In this document: one piece after another, positions 23,366-32,361 of the stretch
Layout: every line of letters starts with the position of its first letter
How positions within the stretch are numbered: the stretch's first letter is position 1
From: Phycisphaera mikurensis
GTDB taxonomy: Bacteria > Planctomycetota > B15-G4 > JADJEK01
Reading direction: 5' to 3'
Length of the DNA: 32,731 bases
NCBI GenBank assembly: GCA_020723465.1
Contig: DYIW01000024.1
Coordinates: 1 to 32,731 of the forward strand
Notes under the pieces: generated by a model
Database searches by the model: none
What the model was told of the DNA's origin: nothing
The model's input: only the letters and a program-made list of their open reading frames with translations
Program-made: the position numbers and the translations under genes

Positions 23366-25474
23366 CTACGGGCAGTACGTGATGTACATCCCGTCGCCGG
23401 CCTGGACGTCGCCGCCGTAGCCCGGATCGCGCGCCAGGAACTGGTAGTACCAGGTCTGGCCGACCATGGACGGCGTGATCGTCTCCTGCACCGAGGCCTC
23501 GCCGAGGGCGTTCGTCGTGGTGTAGATGCGCACGTAGTTCGGGGCGCCCACGAGGACCGTGCCCCACGAGTAGGGCACGCTTGCCGCCGACTGGCCCTTG
23601 AGCAGCACGGCGAACATGTTCGCCCTGGCGCCCGTCATCGTGATGTAGAAGCTCGGGTTGCCCTGGGTCCCGGCGCCCATGTGGCTGGTATGGGCCGTCT
23701 TGCCGTTCGAACCCACCTCGCCCGTGCCGTAGTTGACCCCGGCGGGGCAGGTCGAGAGCTGGCCGATGGCGCAGAGCGATGGATCACCGAAGATGTGCCA
23801 GGTGAGGAACATGTCCTTACCGGACGCGCCGGTGATGTCCATCATCGCGCACGAGCCGCCGAACCAGAGCCCGCCGATGGAGGTGTACGTCTGCGCGCAG
23901 AAGAGATCCACGGCGCCGTACTTGCCCGCGGTCTTGCCGTGGATGGCCTGACCGTACATCGGCTCGTTCCAGTACTGGTTGATCGAGGACATGTACGTCA
24001 CCACCGCGCCGATCGCCTGACCGGTCTTGGTGGCGCGCAACCACGCCTCGGCGAAGCACTCCGAGTAGCTGAAGTCGCCGTTTACGCAGGCCACGCTGTG
24101 GATGGTCGGCAGCATGCCCTGATTGCTCAGAGCCCACACGTCCGAGTTGGAGTAGCCCGTGGTGCCCCAGGAGGTCGTGCTGCCGTGGCCGCAGTAGTGC
24201 ACCGAGCGCCGGCCGTTGTTCAGGCCGCTGGTGATCATGGCCTTGGTGCCGGAGTAGTCGTAGATCTGGTCCACCAGCGAGTAACCGTAGGTCATGAGCT
24301 GGCCGCGGATCAGATCCATGTGCGCGTTGTCGTACTCGCTGTAGTGGCCGGGCCCCTGATTCGAGGCGATGCCCATGCCCCGGGCGTTCCAGCCGCCCAT
24401 GGCCACAGTGTGGCCCGCCTGCTCGTACGCGATCGTGCGCGCCACCTGGGTGTCGACGTGCGCGGTCGTGGTCGCGGAGAAGCGACCGACGAAGATGTCG
24501 GGGTAGGAGTCCGTACCCGCGACCGTGGAGTACGTCGGGTCGGAGGCGCCGCCTGACCAGGTGAAGCTCGGGATCTGCGCGAGATCGCCCACGAGCAGCA
24601 CGTAGGTCAGGTTGGTCGTGTTGTAGAGGTTGGTGATGTAGGTCTTGATGGCCGCGGCCGTGCTGCCGATGGAAGACACGTTGACCAGCGTCGTCGGGAT
24701 GCCGACCGAGTTCTTCCAGTTCACCAGCGCCTGCATGTTGGTCAGGAAGGAGCCGTAGCTGATGATCAACAGGTCACCCGCCGGCACCAGCGCCTTCTGC
24801 GGCGCGTGGTTCAAGAACTGGCGGCTGTAGAGCACCTCGAAGTTGTAGTCCGGATGCGAGGCCATCACCGATCGGTCGATCGGGTTCTTGCCGAACGGGC
24901 CGGTCACCACCGTCTCGAGCACCAGCTCGTCGTACACGCGCAGCACCTGCTGCACCGGGTTGTACTGGAAGAGGTTCGCCTCGATGACCATCCCGCGCAC
25001 GTCGCGCAGCACGTACGGATCGCGCTGGCTCGCCGGGCTGGCCGGATACCAGGCATCCTGTCCGTACACCGCGCCGAAAGTGAACGGCACGCGCGCCGGA
25101 TCGATGCAACGCGGAATCGGTCCCTTGGACGGGGCGACCAGCACGTTGGGGATGTCGTGAAAGCGGCTGCCCACCACGTTCACGCGCATGGCCGCCGAGT
25201 CGGGGATCTCGACGCTCCTGCAGACGTGCGGCAGTTGAGGTGATCCGACTTCCGTCAGATAGCCCTCGCCGTCCAGGGTGACCGAGGTCCACGTCTGGCC
25301 GGCGATGGTCACTGGCTGGGTCGTGAAGTCGTTCAGCGTGTACTTGATGACCGTGTGCTGGACGTTGTTGTCCAGGACCTCGACGGTCACGGCATCATTC
25401 GCAGCCGCTCCCGAGGCCAGCAGCGTGACGGCCAGAAGCACCGCAAAAAGGGGAATGAGGGTTGTGACCCGCAT
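23366..25474 (-). CDS. Secreted gingipain-like C25 cysteine peptidase
   Basis: 702 residues from ATG 25474. Residues 1-25 are a signal peptide (LLASGAAAN). Residues ~26-215 fit a C25 propeptide. The catalytic region has SVHYCGHGSTTSW with the catalytic His at ~430, and HSVACVNGDFSYSECFAEAWLRA with the catalytic Cys at ~460, closely matching the gingipain HGS and ACVNGDF motifs. The C-terminal part (~570-702) is beta-rich, Ig-like, and ends YITYCP without an obvious type IX sorting signal. It should be an extracellular endopeptidase. Asn, Thr and Tyr content is higher than in neighbours, as expected for a secreted protein. Confidence 0.88.
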   Translation of the reverse strand: MRVTTLIPLFAVLLAVTLLASGAAANDAVTVEVLDNNVQHTVIKYTLNDFTTQPVTIAGQTWTSVTLDGEGYLTEVGSPQLPHVCRSVEIPDSAAMRVNVVGSRFHDIPNVLVAPSKGPIPRCIDPARVPFTFGAVYGQDAWYPASPASQRDPYVLRDVRGMVIEANLFQYNPVQQVLRVYDELVLETVVTGPFGKNPIDRSVMASHPDYNFEVLYSRQFLNHAPQKALVPAGDLLIISYGSFLTNMQALVNWKNSVGIPTTLVNVSSIGSTAAAIKTYITNLYNTTNLTYVLLVGDLAQIPSFTWSGGASDPTYSTVAGTDSYPDIFVGRFSATTTAHVDTQVARTIAYEQAGHTVAMGGWNARGMGIASNQGPGHYSEYDNAHMDLIRGQLMTYGYSLVDQIYDYSGTKAMITSGLNNGRRSVHYCGHGSTTSWGTTGYSNSDVWALSNQGMLPTIHSVACVNGDFSYSECFAEAWLRATKTGQAIGAVVTYMSSINQYWNEPMYGQAIHGKTAGKYGAVDLFCAQTYTSIGGLWFGGSCAMMDITGASGKDMFLTWHIFGDPSLCAIGQLSTCPAGVNYGTGEVGSNGKTAHTSHMGAGTQGNPSFYITMTGARANMFAVLLKGQSAASVPYSWGTVLVGAPNYVRIYTTTNALGEASVQETITPSMVGQTWYYQFLARDPGYGGDVQAGDGMYITYCP

Positions 25475-25907
25475 GTCATCACACCTTTCCGAGTTCTAGG
25501 GAGGGCCGGTGACGCGGGGCTCCGGCCCCTCCGGACACGAAACTCTTGCCACGCCTGGCAGCGAATGACGCGGCTTTGAACGAGACGACAACTTCTCGTC
25601 CTCTAGGCTCCCGAACCGCGGCGGAGGCGGCAACCGGTCGTCACCATCCTCCCTCTCGGCTCGTAGAAGGCGACCTGACGGAGGTTTGCTCGACGCAACT
25701 TCATGATACAAGGCCGTTAGGCGTCCACGCATGGGAAAAGTCCGCGACTCCAGAATCGAGACAGCCTCCGCGAAACGCCCCGGAGTCACGCGCCCGGTGC
25801 TCCCCGCGGCGCACGTCCCTTCCTCCGGAAACCCAGCCGCGTCGCCGTAACTGCTTCTCATTCATGTTGGTAGGGAATCTCACTCGCGTGCTCGGTCCCG
25901 CCCCCCT
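25475..25907. other. 433-base non-coding gap
   Basis: It holds the promoter region of the C25 peptidase. An imperfect hairpin (GGAGGGCCGG at 25500-25509 with CCGGCCCCTCC at 25522-25532) and a short one (ACGAGA 25580-25585, TCTCGT 25594-25599) are visible. A 121-codon frame on the minus strand lacks any protein-like pattern and was not called. Confidence 0.5.
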
Positions 25908-28247
25908 TCAGGGCGCCGCGCCGTTCTCTGGGACCGGGGTCGAACGCCGCAAACGAACCAAGAGAACGGCCCCCGCGGCCAGGTACGCGGCGACTCCCGC
26001 AAGCAGGGCGGTGGAGAAGCCCCACTCCAGCGAGAGCAGAACGGCCACGGGTCCGGCCAGCACGGACGCCACGCCGTTGGCGACGAAAGCGATCGGCACG
26101 AGCAGCGGACCGCGCGCGGCGAGGGCGCGCACCGCGAGCGGAAACGGGATGCCCATGGCGAAGGCCGGCAGGGCGAGGAACGCCAGCACGGCCAGGATGC
26201 GCCCGGCCCCGCCCGACTCAGCGACCGCCTCGAGCAGTGCCTGGTGGGACAGGCAGGGCACCACCAGCACCGCTCCCGCTGCCGCGAAGGCCGCGGCGTG
26301 CGCGCGCGCCGGTTCGAGACGCGCCGCCATGAGCGAACCCGCGCCCGAGCCAAGCAGCAGCGCCACCAGGACGACCGCGACCGCCAGCACCGGATGGCCG
26401 AGCACGAGGGACAGGCGCTGCAGCAGTGGCACTTCGACGAGCATGTAGGCCAGGCCCAACAAGGCGAAGGGCGCAGCCGCGACGAACCGGCCCGCCAGAC
26501 TGCCCCTGCCCCGCAGCCCGCCGAACCAGCAGAGCGGCAGCGACAGAGCGAGCAGCACGACCAAGGTCGAGACCAGCACCTCGAGCCCTCCGAGCCGGTC
26601 GTGGATCCAGTTCCCGCTGGTCTGGAAGAGGTTCGCCAGGCGCGCGTTCTCGAAGAAGAAGGGCCGGTCGTCGGTCGTCGGATCGACGCGATAGGGGTAT
26701 GCGGCCAGCATGGAGGCGCGGCGTGCGGGCTCGAGGAAGGCGGCGAACGTCTGGTGCTGGGGTCCACCGGGCGCGAAGACGACCTCGGCCCCGCGCCCCT
26801 GGCACGCCTCCGTGAGGATGAGGACCTCCTCCTCGGTCAGGACCCCGTTCTTGAGCAGCAGGAACGCGTTCCGCTGGGCGCGCGCGATGAACAGGCACAG
26901 GCGCGCATCCGGCCCGCCGCGCGCCTCCAGCGCGGCCGCCGCAGTGAGGGCGAGGCGCAGCGTCTGGCGCGGCGGCTCGAACCACCAGCGGCCGATGGCC
27001 AGCATGCCGCCCGGCCGCAGGTGTTCGAGATACGCCGCCAGCGCCTCCTCGGTGTACAGGTAGTTCTCCGCCAGGGCGAAGGCGCCGGCCTCGGTCGCGG
27101 CGAACGTGTCCACTCCCGAAAGCACGATGCGGTCGTATGTGTCCGCGCGCGTCTCGACGAAGTGGCGGCCCTCCGCCACCACGACATGCACGCGCGGGTC
27201 CTCGTAGAGCGCGCCCGAGAAGTCGCGGAAGCGGCCGCGCACCGCGTCCACGATGAGCGGGTTGATCTCGACCGCGTCCACGCGCGCGGCTCCAGCCTGA
27301 AGCGCCGCCAGCACGTCCACGCCGCCGCCGGCGCCGATCACCAGGGCGTCGAATCCCGGCGCGACGCCGGCGAAGGCGAGCGCCGGCGGATAGGCGCCGA
27401 GGAAACCCAGCGCCGCCGCATCCACTCCGCCCGCCAGGATCGAGGTGATCGCCCAGGAGTCGATGGCCACGCCGATCGAATCCGGCAGCGGGCCGCCATA
27501 GGAGGCCGGGATCGCCCACAGGCCGTGGTGTTCCGGGTTCTCATAGAAGGTCACGCGCGAGCACGCGTTCCACTCCTCGGCGATGACCTGCTCTGCCGCG
27601 ATGCGCGGGAAGTGCTTGCGGCTCTCGAACGGCAGCAGCCGCGCCGGCGCGATCAGCGCCGCGGCCGCGATCACCAGGGCGGCCAGGGACGAACCGCTGC
27701 GCAGGCGGCCGGGCAGGCCGAGGAGCGGCAGCAGCGCGAGCGCGCCGGCCGCCCCCGGGGCGCCCCACAGCTCCATGACGCCGAGGCAGACCAGCGCGCC
27801 CGCCGCTCCGCCAAAGAAGGTCGCGCCGTAGGCCCGGCCGATGCGCTCCTTCTCCAGGTCGAGGCAGGCGCAGGCGAGGGTGCCGAGCAAGGCGAAAGGC
27901 ACGGCCAGGACCAGGCCAGCGAGCCCGAGGAGGCACTGCGAGCCGAGGTGCTCGACGAGGGCCGTGGGGTCGATGGGCAGGCGCAGCACCAGGGCGAGGC
28001 TGGCCGGGATCGACAGAGACGCCAGGGCGGCGAGCAAGTCCAGGTCCAGGCCGCCGCCCGCCTGGCCGCATCGCTCCACGCGGCGGCGCACCACGAGCCC
28101 GCCCACCGCCAGCCCGAGCATGGCCAGGCTCACCGCGAAGAAGCCGAGGTGGTACCAGAGAACGACCGAGAAGACCCGCGGCAAGAGTACCTGCAGGCCG
28201 AGCGCGGCGGCCGTGGAGAGCGCCGCATACCAGACAGCCCGATTCAT
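25908..28247 (-). CDS. Membrane-embedded spermidine-synthase-like protein
   Basis: 779 residues from ATG 28247. About six membrane helices (residues ~1-210) precede a soluble Rossmann domain with SAM-type motif FDALVIGAGGGVDVLAAL (~300) and acidic VDAVEINPLIVDAV, then DRIVLSGVD and AYPYRVDPTTDDRPFFFEN. About eight more helices follow (~545-770), including ALPAFAMGIPFPLAVRAL. This three-part build is that of fused spermidine-synthase-like membrane proteins; the substrate is unknown. Flanks are the C25 peptidase and rimP. The membrane protein at 4011-5198 may be a distant relative. Confidence 0.82.
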   Translation of the reverse strand: MNRAVWYAALSTAAALGLQVLLPRVFSVVLWYHLGFFAVSLAMLGLAVGGLVVRRRVERCGQAGGGLDLDLLAALASLSIPASLALVLRLPIDPTALVEHLGSQCLLGLAGLVLAVPFALLGTLACACLDLEKERIGRAYGATFFGGAAGALVCLGVMELWGAPGAAGALALLPLLGLPGRLRSGSSLAALVIAAAALIAPARLLPFESRKHFPRIAAEQVIAEEWNACSRVTFYENPEHHGLWAIPASYGGPLPDSIGVAIDSWAITSILAGGVDAAALGFLGAYPPALAFAGVAPGFDALVIGAGGGVDVLAALQAGAARVDAVEINPLIVDAVRGRFRDFSGALYEDPRVHVVVAEGRHFVETRADTYDRIVLSGVDTFAATEAGAFALAENYLYTEEALAAYLEHLRPGGMLAIGRWWFEPPRQTLRLALTAAAALEARGGPDARLCLFIARAQRNAFLLLKNGVLTEEEVLILTEACQGRGAEVVFAPGGPQHQTFAAFLEPARRASMLAAYPYRVDPTTDDRPFFFENARLANLFQTSGNWIHDRLGGLEVLVSTLVVLLALSLPLCWFGGLRGRGSLAGRFVAAAPFALLGLAYMLVEVPLLQRLSLVLGHPVLAVAVVLVALLLGSGAGSLMAARLEPARAHAAAFAAAGAVLVVPCLSHQALLEAVAESGGAGRILAVLAFLALPAFAMGIPFPLAVRALAARGPLLVPIAFVANGVASVLAGPVAVLLSLEWGFSTALLAGVAAYLAAGAVLLVRLRRSTPVPENGAAP

Positions 28248-28330
28248 CGAGACTCCGCGCCATGCGCCAGTCGTGGGAGCGCGGCAGCAGCCTACCGCCA
28301 GCCGGCGCGAAGCCTTACGCTGCGGCAGGC

Positions 28331-28828
28331 ATGAAACCGCACCCGCGCAACAGGAAGCCGCTGCGGAAGGGCGCGCCGCACCAGCCGCCGGACGCCGCCC
28401 TGGTGTTCGCGCTGGTCGACCAGGTCGCGGCCGAGCACGGCGTCGAGGTGCTCGAGCGCCGGCTCACTTCCTCCTGGACCCTGCACCTCGTCCTCGACCG
28501 TGATCCCGGCCCGCTGGACGCGAACGTGCTGACGCGCGTCATCCGTGCCCTCCGGGAGGCGCTGGCCGCGCGCGGGCTCGATCCGGGCCTCTTCGCCATC
28601 GAGCTGGACTCTCCGGGCGCACAGCGCCTCGTGCAGACGCCGCGCCACTTCGAACGCTTTGCCGGCAAGCTGGTGCGCGTACGCCTGACCGCACCGCGGG
28701 AGGGACGGTCCTCGATCCTGGTGCGGCTGCTCGGCGAGCAGGACGGCCGGCCGCGCGTCGCCCTCGAGGACGGCTCCGAGCGCGTGTTCGAGCCCGGGGA
28801 GTTCACCGAGATCCGCCTCGCCGAGTGA
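28331..28828 (+). CDS. rimP: Ribosome maturation factor RimP-like
   Basis: 165 residues from ATG 28331; the longer frame to 28262 is not supported. The N-terminal domain (ALVFALVDQVAAEHGVEVLERRL) and the signature FAIELDSPGAQRLVQTPRHFERFAGKLVRVRL match RimP (YEVSSPGLDRPL in E. coli-type proteins). The C-terminal Sm-like domain ends EFTEIRLAE. RimP assists 30S subunit maturation. It usually precedes nusA and infB; here it stands alone before mrp. Confidence 0.78.
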   Translation: MKPHPRNRKPLRKGAPHQPPDAALVFALVDQVAAEHGVEVLERRLTSSWTLHLVLDRDPGPLDANVLTRVIRALREALAARGLDPGLFAIELDSPGAQRLVQTPRHFERFAGKLVRVRLTAPREGRSSILVRLLGEQDGRPRVALEDGSERVFEPGEFTEIRLAE

Positions 28829-29012
28829 ACGCGCGCCCTGGGCGCGCCGGGCAAGAAGGTGTGGGCGCCCAGAAGGTGTTTGCCCCTGGCATCCGCGCGG
28901 GCGCTGTGGCCTAATGCCGGGTTCCGCCGCGCGCGCGCGGGTCCGACTTCGTGCTATCTGACCCTCCAATCCAGGGAGCGCCCGCGCGCTCCCGCCGCCC
29001 GAGGTACACCTC

Positions 29013-30404
29013 ATGGTGAACAAGCAAGACGTCCTCCGCGCCCTCTCCCGGGTGCAGGACCCGGACCTGCAGCGCGACATCGTCTCGCTCGGCTTCGTCA
29101 AGCAGGTCACGATCGAGGGCGGCACGGTCTCGGTGGTGATCGAGCTGACGACTCCGGCCTGTCCGGTGAAGGAGATGCTGCGCCGGCAGTGTGTGGAGGC
29201 GATCGAGGCGCTGCCGGGCGTGTCGGCGGTGAACGTGCAGATGACCGCCGCCGTGCGCGCCGGCGCGACCGCAGGCCAGCCGTCGCGCGTCCTGCCGGGC
29301 GTGAAGCAGGTCGTGGCGGTCGCCTCCGGCAAGGGCGGCGTCGGCAAGTCCACGGTGGCGGTGAACCTGGCCGTGGCCCTCGCCCAGAGCGGCGCCGCGG
29401 TCGGGTTGCTGGACGCCGACATCTACGGCCCCTCCGTCGCGCGCCTGCTGGGCGGCAGCGGCGAGCCGCGCACCACCCCGGACCGGAGGCTTCTGCCCTT
29501 CGAAGCGCACGGCCTCAAGTTCGTGTCCATGGGCATGCTCGTCACCAAGGACGCCCCGGTCATCTGGCGCGGCCCCATGGCCAGCAGCCTGGTGGCGCAG
29601 TTCCTGACGCAGGTCGCCTGGGGCGAGCTCGACTACCTGGTGATCGACCTGCCGCCCGGAACCGGCGACGTGCAGCTCACGCTCACGCAGACGGCCAACA
29701 TCTCGGGCGCGGTCATCGTCACCACGCCGCAGGAGATCGCGGCCGAGGTGTCGCGCAAGGGGCTGCGCATGTTCGGCGAGGTGCACGTGCCGGTGCTCGG
29801 CGTGGTCGAGAACATGGCCTACTTCACCTGCGGGAAGTGCGGGGAGAAACACGACGTCTTCCGGCCCGCGGGCGGGCGCCGGCCGCACCAGGAGTGGGAC
29901 GTGCCGCTCCTGGGCGAGATCCCGCTCGAGCCCGAGCTCTCCGCGCTCTGCGACCAGGGCACGCCTCTCGTGACGAGCCGCAACGACGGCGCCAGCGCGC
30001 GCGCCTTCGCCGCCCTGGCGGAGCGCGTCGCCGCCGCGCTGTCCATCCTCGAGCACGAAGCGGCGCGCACCGGCTTTCCGGCGGCGATCGAGGCCGCGGG
30101 CGAGCAGCTCCTCATCACCTGGGACGACGGCCACCAGGGCGCCCATGACTTTCGCCGCCTGCGCTACCACTGCTCCTGCGCGGGCTGCGTGGACGAGCAC
30201 ACGGGCGAGCGCAAGCTGACCCTCGAGGAGGTCGACTCCGCGGTACGCCCCACCGCCATCGAGCAGGTCGGCCGCTACGCCCTGCAGATCCACTGGAGCG
30301 ACGGCCACAGCACCGGCATCTACACCTTCGCCCTGCTGCGCCGCCTGTGCGAGTGCGCGGACTGCGCGCGTCGCGCCGCCAGCGCGGCTCACTCGCGCGC
30401 GTAG
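29013..30404 (+). CDS. mrp: Mrp/NBP35 Fe-S carrier ATPase with N-terminal MIP18 and C-terminal DUF971 domains
   Basis: 463 residues. Residues ~1-80 are the MIP18/DUF59 domain (VQDPDLQRDIVSLGFV, TTPACPVKEML). Residues ~95-345 are the Mrp ATPase: deviant Walker A ASGKGGVGKST, LLDADIYGPS, YLVIDLPPGTGD and VVENMAYFTCGKCG, whose CxxC binds the transferable 4Fe-4S cluster. Residues ~365-455 match DUF971, the N-terminal domain of gamma-butyrobetaine hydroxylase (LLITWDDGHQGAHDFRRLR, SCAGCVDE, ALQIHWSDGHSTGIYTFALLRRLC). It should carry Fe-S clusters to apoproteins in the cytoplasm. Its 3' end overlaps the convergent DUF1579-like gene by 16 bases. Confidence 0.92.
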   Translation: MVNKQDVLRALSRVQDPDLQRDIVSLGFVKQVTIEGGTVSVVIELTTPACPVKEMLRRQCVEAIEALPGVSAVNVQMTAAVRAGATAGQPSRVLPGVKQVVAVASGKGGVGKSTVAVNLAVALAQSGAAVGLLDADIYGPSVARLLGGSGEPRTTPDRRLLPFEAHGLKFVSMGMLVTKDAPVIWRGPMASSLVAQFLTQVAWGELDYLVIDLPPGTGDVQLTLTQTANISGAVIVTTPQEIAAEVSRKGLRMFGEVHVPVLGVVENMAYFTCGKCGEKHDVFRPAGGRRPHQEWDVPLLGEIPLEPELSALCDQGTPLVTSRNDGASARAFAALAERVAAALSILEHEAARTGFPAAIEAAGEQLLITWDDGHQGAHDFRRLRYHCSCAGCVDEHTGERKLTLEEVDSAVRPTAIEQVGRYALQIHWSDGHSTGIYTFALLRRLCECADCARRAASAAHSRA

Positions 30405-30850
30405 CGGCCCTCGAGCAGCGTGCGCCAGTTGGCGCCGTCCGCCGAGAAGGACATGACGAAGCGAAAGGCGCCGGCGCCCTCGAGCGTGTAGGCGTAGCGT
30501 TGCTGGCCGAGCGCGCCCTCGCGCTGGAACACGAGGTGGTCTCCGGCCCAGCGCCCCTTGACCGGCGCTCCCGGGTCGCTTCCCAGCGAATCGAACCAAT
30601 GCATGGTGTAGCAGTGCTCCGCCGCGTCGAAGCCGTACACGCCGTGGCCGCGGAAGACGACCCGGCCGTCCTGCTCCTGCTCGTAGTCGGTGATGAGGAA
30701 GAACTCCTCGAACATGCGGCTGCGGAAGCGGCCGACGGCCCGGCCGCCCGCGGGCAGCGCGGGCGAGGGGTGCAGGATCTCCTCGCCGCGGAAGGCGCCG
30801 GCGAGGAGTTCAAGCCTGGCGTGGGGTGCGGGCGGCGTCGCCATCTCCAT
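30389..30850 (-). CDS. DUF1579-like protein
   Basis: 153 residues from ATG 30850, which has GGAGG six bases upstream; ATG 30856 touches that site and is unlikely. The pattern ELLAGAFRGEEILHPSPALP, then GRFRSRMFEEFFLITDYEQEQDG, FRGHGVYGFDAAEHCYTMHWFDS and FRFVMSFSADGANWRTLLEGRY is that of DUF1579 proteins, a lipocalin-like beta fold with unknown ligand. No signal peptide. It follows the Tat-exported aminotransferase gene by 35 bases on the same strand, so both are probably in one transcript. Confidence 0.75.
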   Translation of the reverse strand: MEMATPPAPHARLELLAGAFRGEEILHPSPALPAGGRAVGRFRSRMFEEFFLITDYEQEQDGRVVFRGHGVYGFDAAEHCYTMHWFDSLGSDPGAPVKGRWAGDHLVFQREGALGQQRYAYTLEGAGAFRFVMSFSADGANWRTLLEGRYARE

Positions 30851-30885
30851 GGTCATCCTCCGGCGCGCGCGGGCGCGCGCGCAGC

Positions 30886-32181
30886 TCACAGCCCCTGCTC
30901 GACGGCGCGTTCGAGCGCGTCGGCGAACAGGTCGATCTCGGCGAGCGTGGTGTAGACCGAGGGCGTCACCCGGATCCCCTTGACGTCCGCGTGGTCGATG
31001 CTCGTGGTCACGATGCGGTGGCGCGCGAAAAGATGCTGCCCGAGCGCGCCCGCCTCCAGGCCGGCCACGCCGATGGTGGCGAGGCCGCACGAGTCCACGT
31101 CGTTCAGCTTGGCGTGGAACGTCACGTTCGGGCGATCCAGGAAGCGGCGCGCCCAGCGGTCGCGCAGGTAGCGCAGCCGCGCCGCCTTGCGCTCCACGCC
31201 GATGCTCTCGTGGAAGGCCAGCGCCTCGCCCACCGCAAGCCAGCGCGAGATCGCGTGGGTACCAACCTTCTCGAACTTGCGGATGTCGGGCGAGCGCGGC
31301 TCGCCCTGGCCGAAGAGCGGCCACACCTTTTCGATTTTGGCCTGGCGCACGGACAACAGGCCGCTGCCGACCGGCGCGCACAGCCACTTGTGCAGGCTGC
31401 TGCCAAAGTAGTCGCAGTCCAGCTCGTCGCGCGTGAAGGGGAAGTGGGCGAAGCTGTGGGCGCCGTCCACGATCACCTCGATGCCGAGCGGCCGCGCGAG
31501 GTCGACGATGCGACGCACCGGGTAGATCTGGCCGGTGAGGTTGACCACGTGGCAGACGAGGATGGCGCGCGTGCGCTCGCTCAGGCCGGCGCGGAAGATC
31601 TCGACGATCTCGTCCTGCGAGGGGGCGGGCGCCGGCACGCGCACCTTCTTCACCACGATGCCGTCGCGCCGCGCGCGCTGCTCCAGCGCGGCCAGCATGG
31701 AGGGATAGTCTTGGTCAGTCGTCAGGACCTCGTCCCCGGCCTGCAAGTCGAGGCCGAAGATGACGTTGTCGAGCGCCTCGGTGGCGTTGCGCGTCAGCGC
31801 CGCCTCCTCGGCCGCGCAGCCAAACGCCCGCGCCAGGCGCTCCCGCACCAGCTCCAGGCCGGGAGCCAGGTCGTGCCACATGGTGCGCGCCGGCGCGTGG
31901 TTCGCGTACTCGTCGAAGCGGCGCACGGCTTCCATGGCCACGCCCGGGGCCGGCGACACGCCGCCGTTGTTGAGGTTGATGAGCGTGCGGTCCACGGTGA
32001 AGGCCTGCTGCACCTGGAACCAAAAGTCCTCGTCCCGGGCCACCTCCGCGGGCGCGCGGCCGGCGGCCTGGCGCAGGCAGGGCAGGAGCTGCGCGTGCGC
32101 GCACGGCTTCAGCACGGCGGTGAACAGTCCCGCGCCGAACAAGCCGCCCGCCTGGCGCAGGAAGACGCGCCTCGACCTCAT
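30886..32181 (-). CDS. Class V aminotransferase-fold PLP enzyme with Tat signal
   Basis: 431 residues from ATG 32181. The N-terminus MRSRRVFLRQAGGLFGAGLF is a twin-arginine signal with its hydrophobic stretch. The PLP fold follows: LNNGGVSPAP, ALTRNATEALDNVIFGL, DYPSM, ILVCHVVNLTGQIYPV, VDGAHSFAHFPF (PLP-binding Asp), and DYFGSSLHKWLCAP with the Schiff-base Lys. The pattern is nearest to isopenicillin-N-epimerase-like proteins (CefD family), whose members also include desulfurases. Tat export fits a cofactor loaded in the cytoplasm before transport. The substrate is unknown. Confidence 0.87.
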   Translation of the reverse strand: MRSRRVFLRQAGGLFGAGLFTAVLKPCAHAQLLPCLRQAAGRAPAEVARDEDFWFQVQQAFTVDRTLINLNNGGVSPAPGVAMEAVRRFDEYANHAPARTMWHDLAPGLELVRERLARAFGCAAEEAALTRNATEALDNVIFGLDLQAGDEVLTTDQDYPSMLAALEQRARRDGIVVKKVRVPAPAPSQDEIVEIFRAGLSERTRAILVCHVVNLTGQIYPVRRIVDLARPLGIEVIVDGAHSFAHFPFTRDELDCDYFGSSLHKWLCAPVGSGLLSVRQAKIEKVWPLFGQGEPRSPDIRKFEKVGTHAISRWLAVGEALAFHESIGVERKAARLRYLRDRWARRFLDRPNVTFHAKLNDVDSCGLATIGVAGLEAGALGQHLFARHRIVTTSIDHADVKGIRVTPSVYTTLAEIDLFADALERAVEQGL

Positions 32182-32361
32182 GGCCTCATGCTGCCGCGCG
32201 CGCTCTCTCCGCGCAAGTCCCGGCCCGCGTCTCGCGCCGCCCGCGCGCCGCGCCGACCGCGCCTGCCGGCCGAATCCGCGGGCGGTTGCCGGCGCGCGTC
32301 CCTAGACTGGCCAGGACCGGAGGCGCGCGCCAGACGGATCCCCCCGCGCCACGGAGGAGAC

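Noticed and set aside
25496-25861. 121-codon minus-strand frame
   Set aside because: No protein-like pattern, no ribosome site; lies in a spacer.
28313-28318. GTAAGG on the minus strand before the spermidine-synthase-like gene
   Set aside because: Single half-site without a tandem partner.
26244-28334. 696-codon plus-strand frame opposite the spermidine-synthase-like gene
   Set aside because: Low-complexity Arg/Gln/Ala composition; antisense of a recognisable protein.
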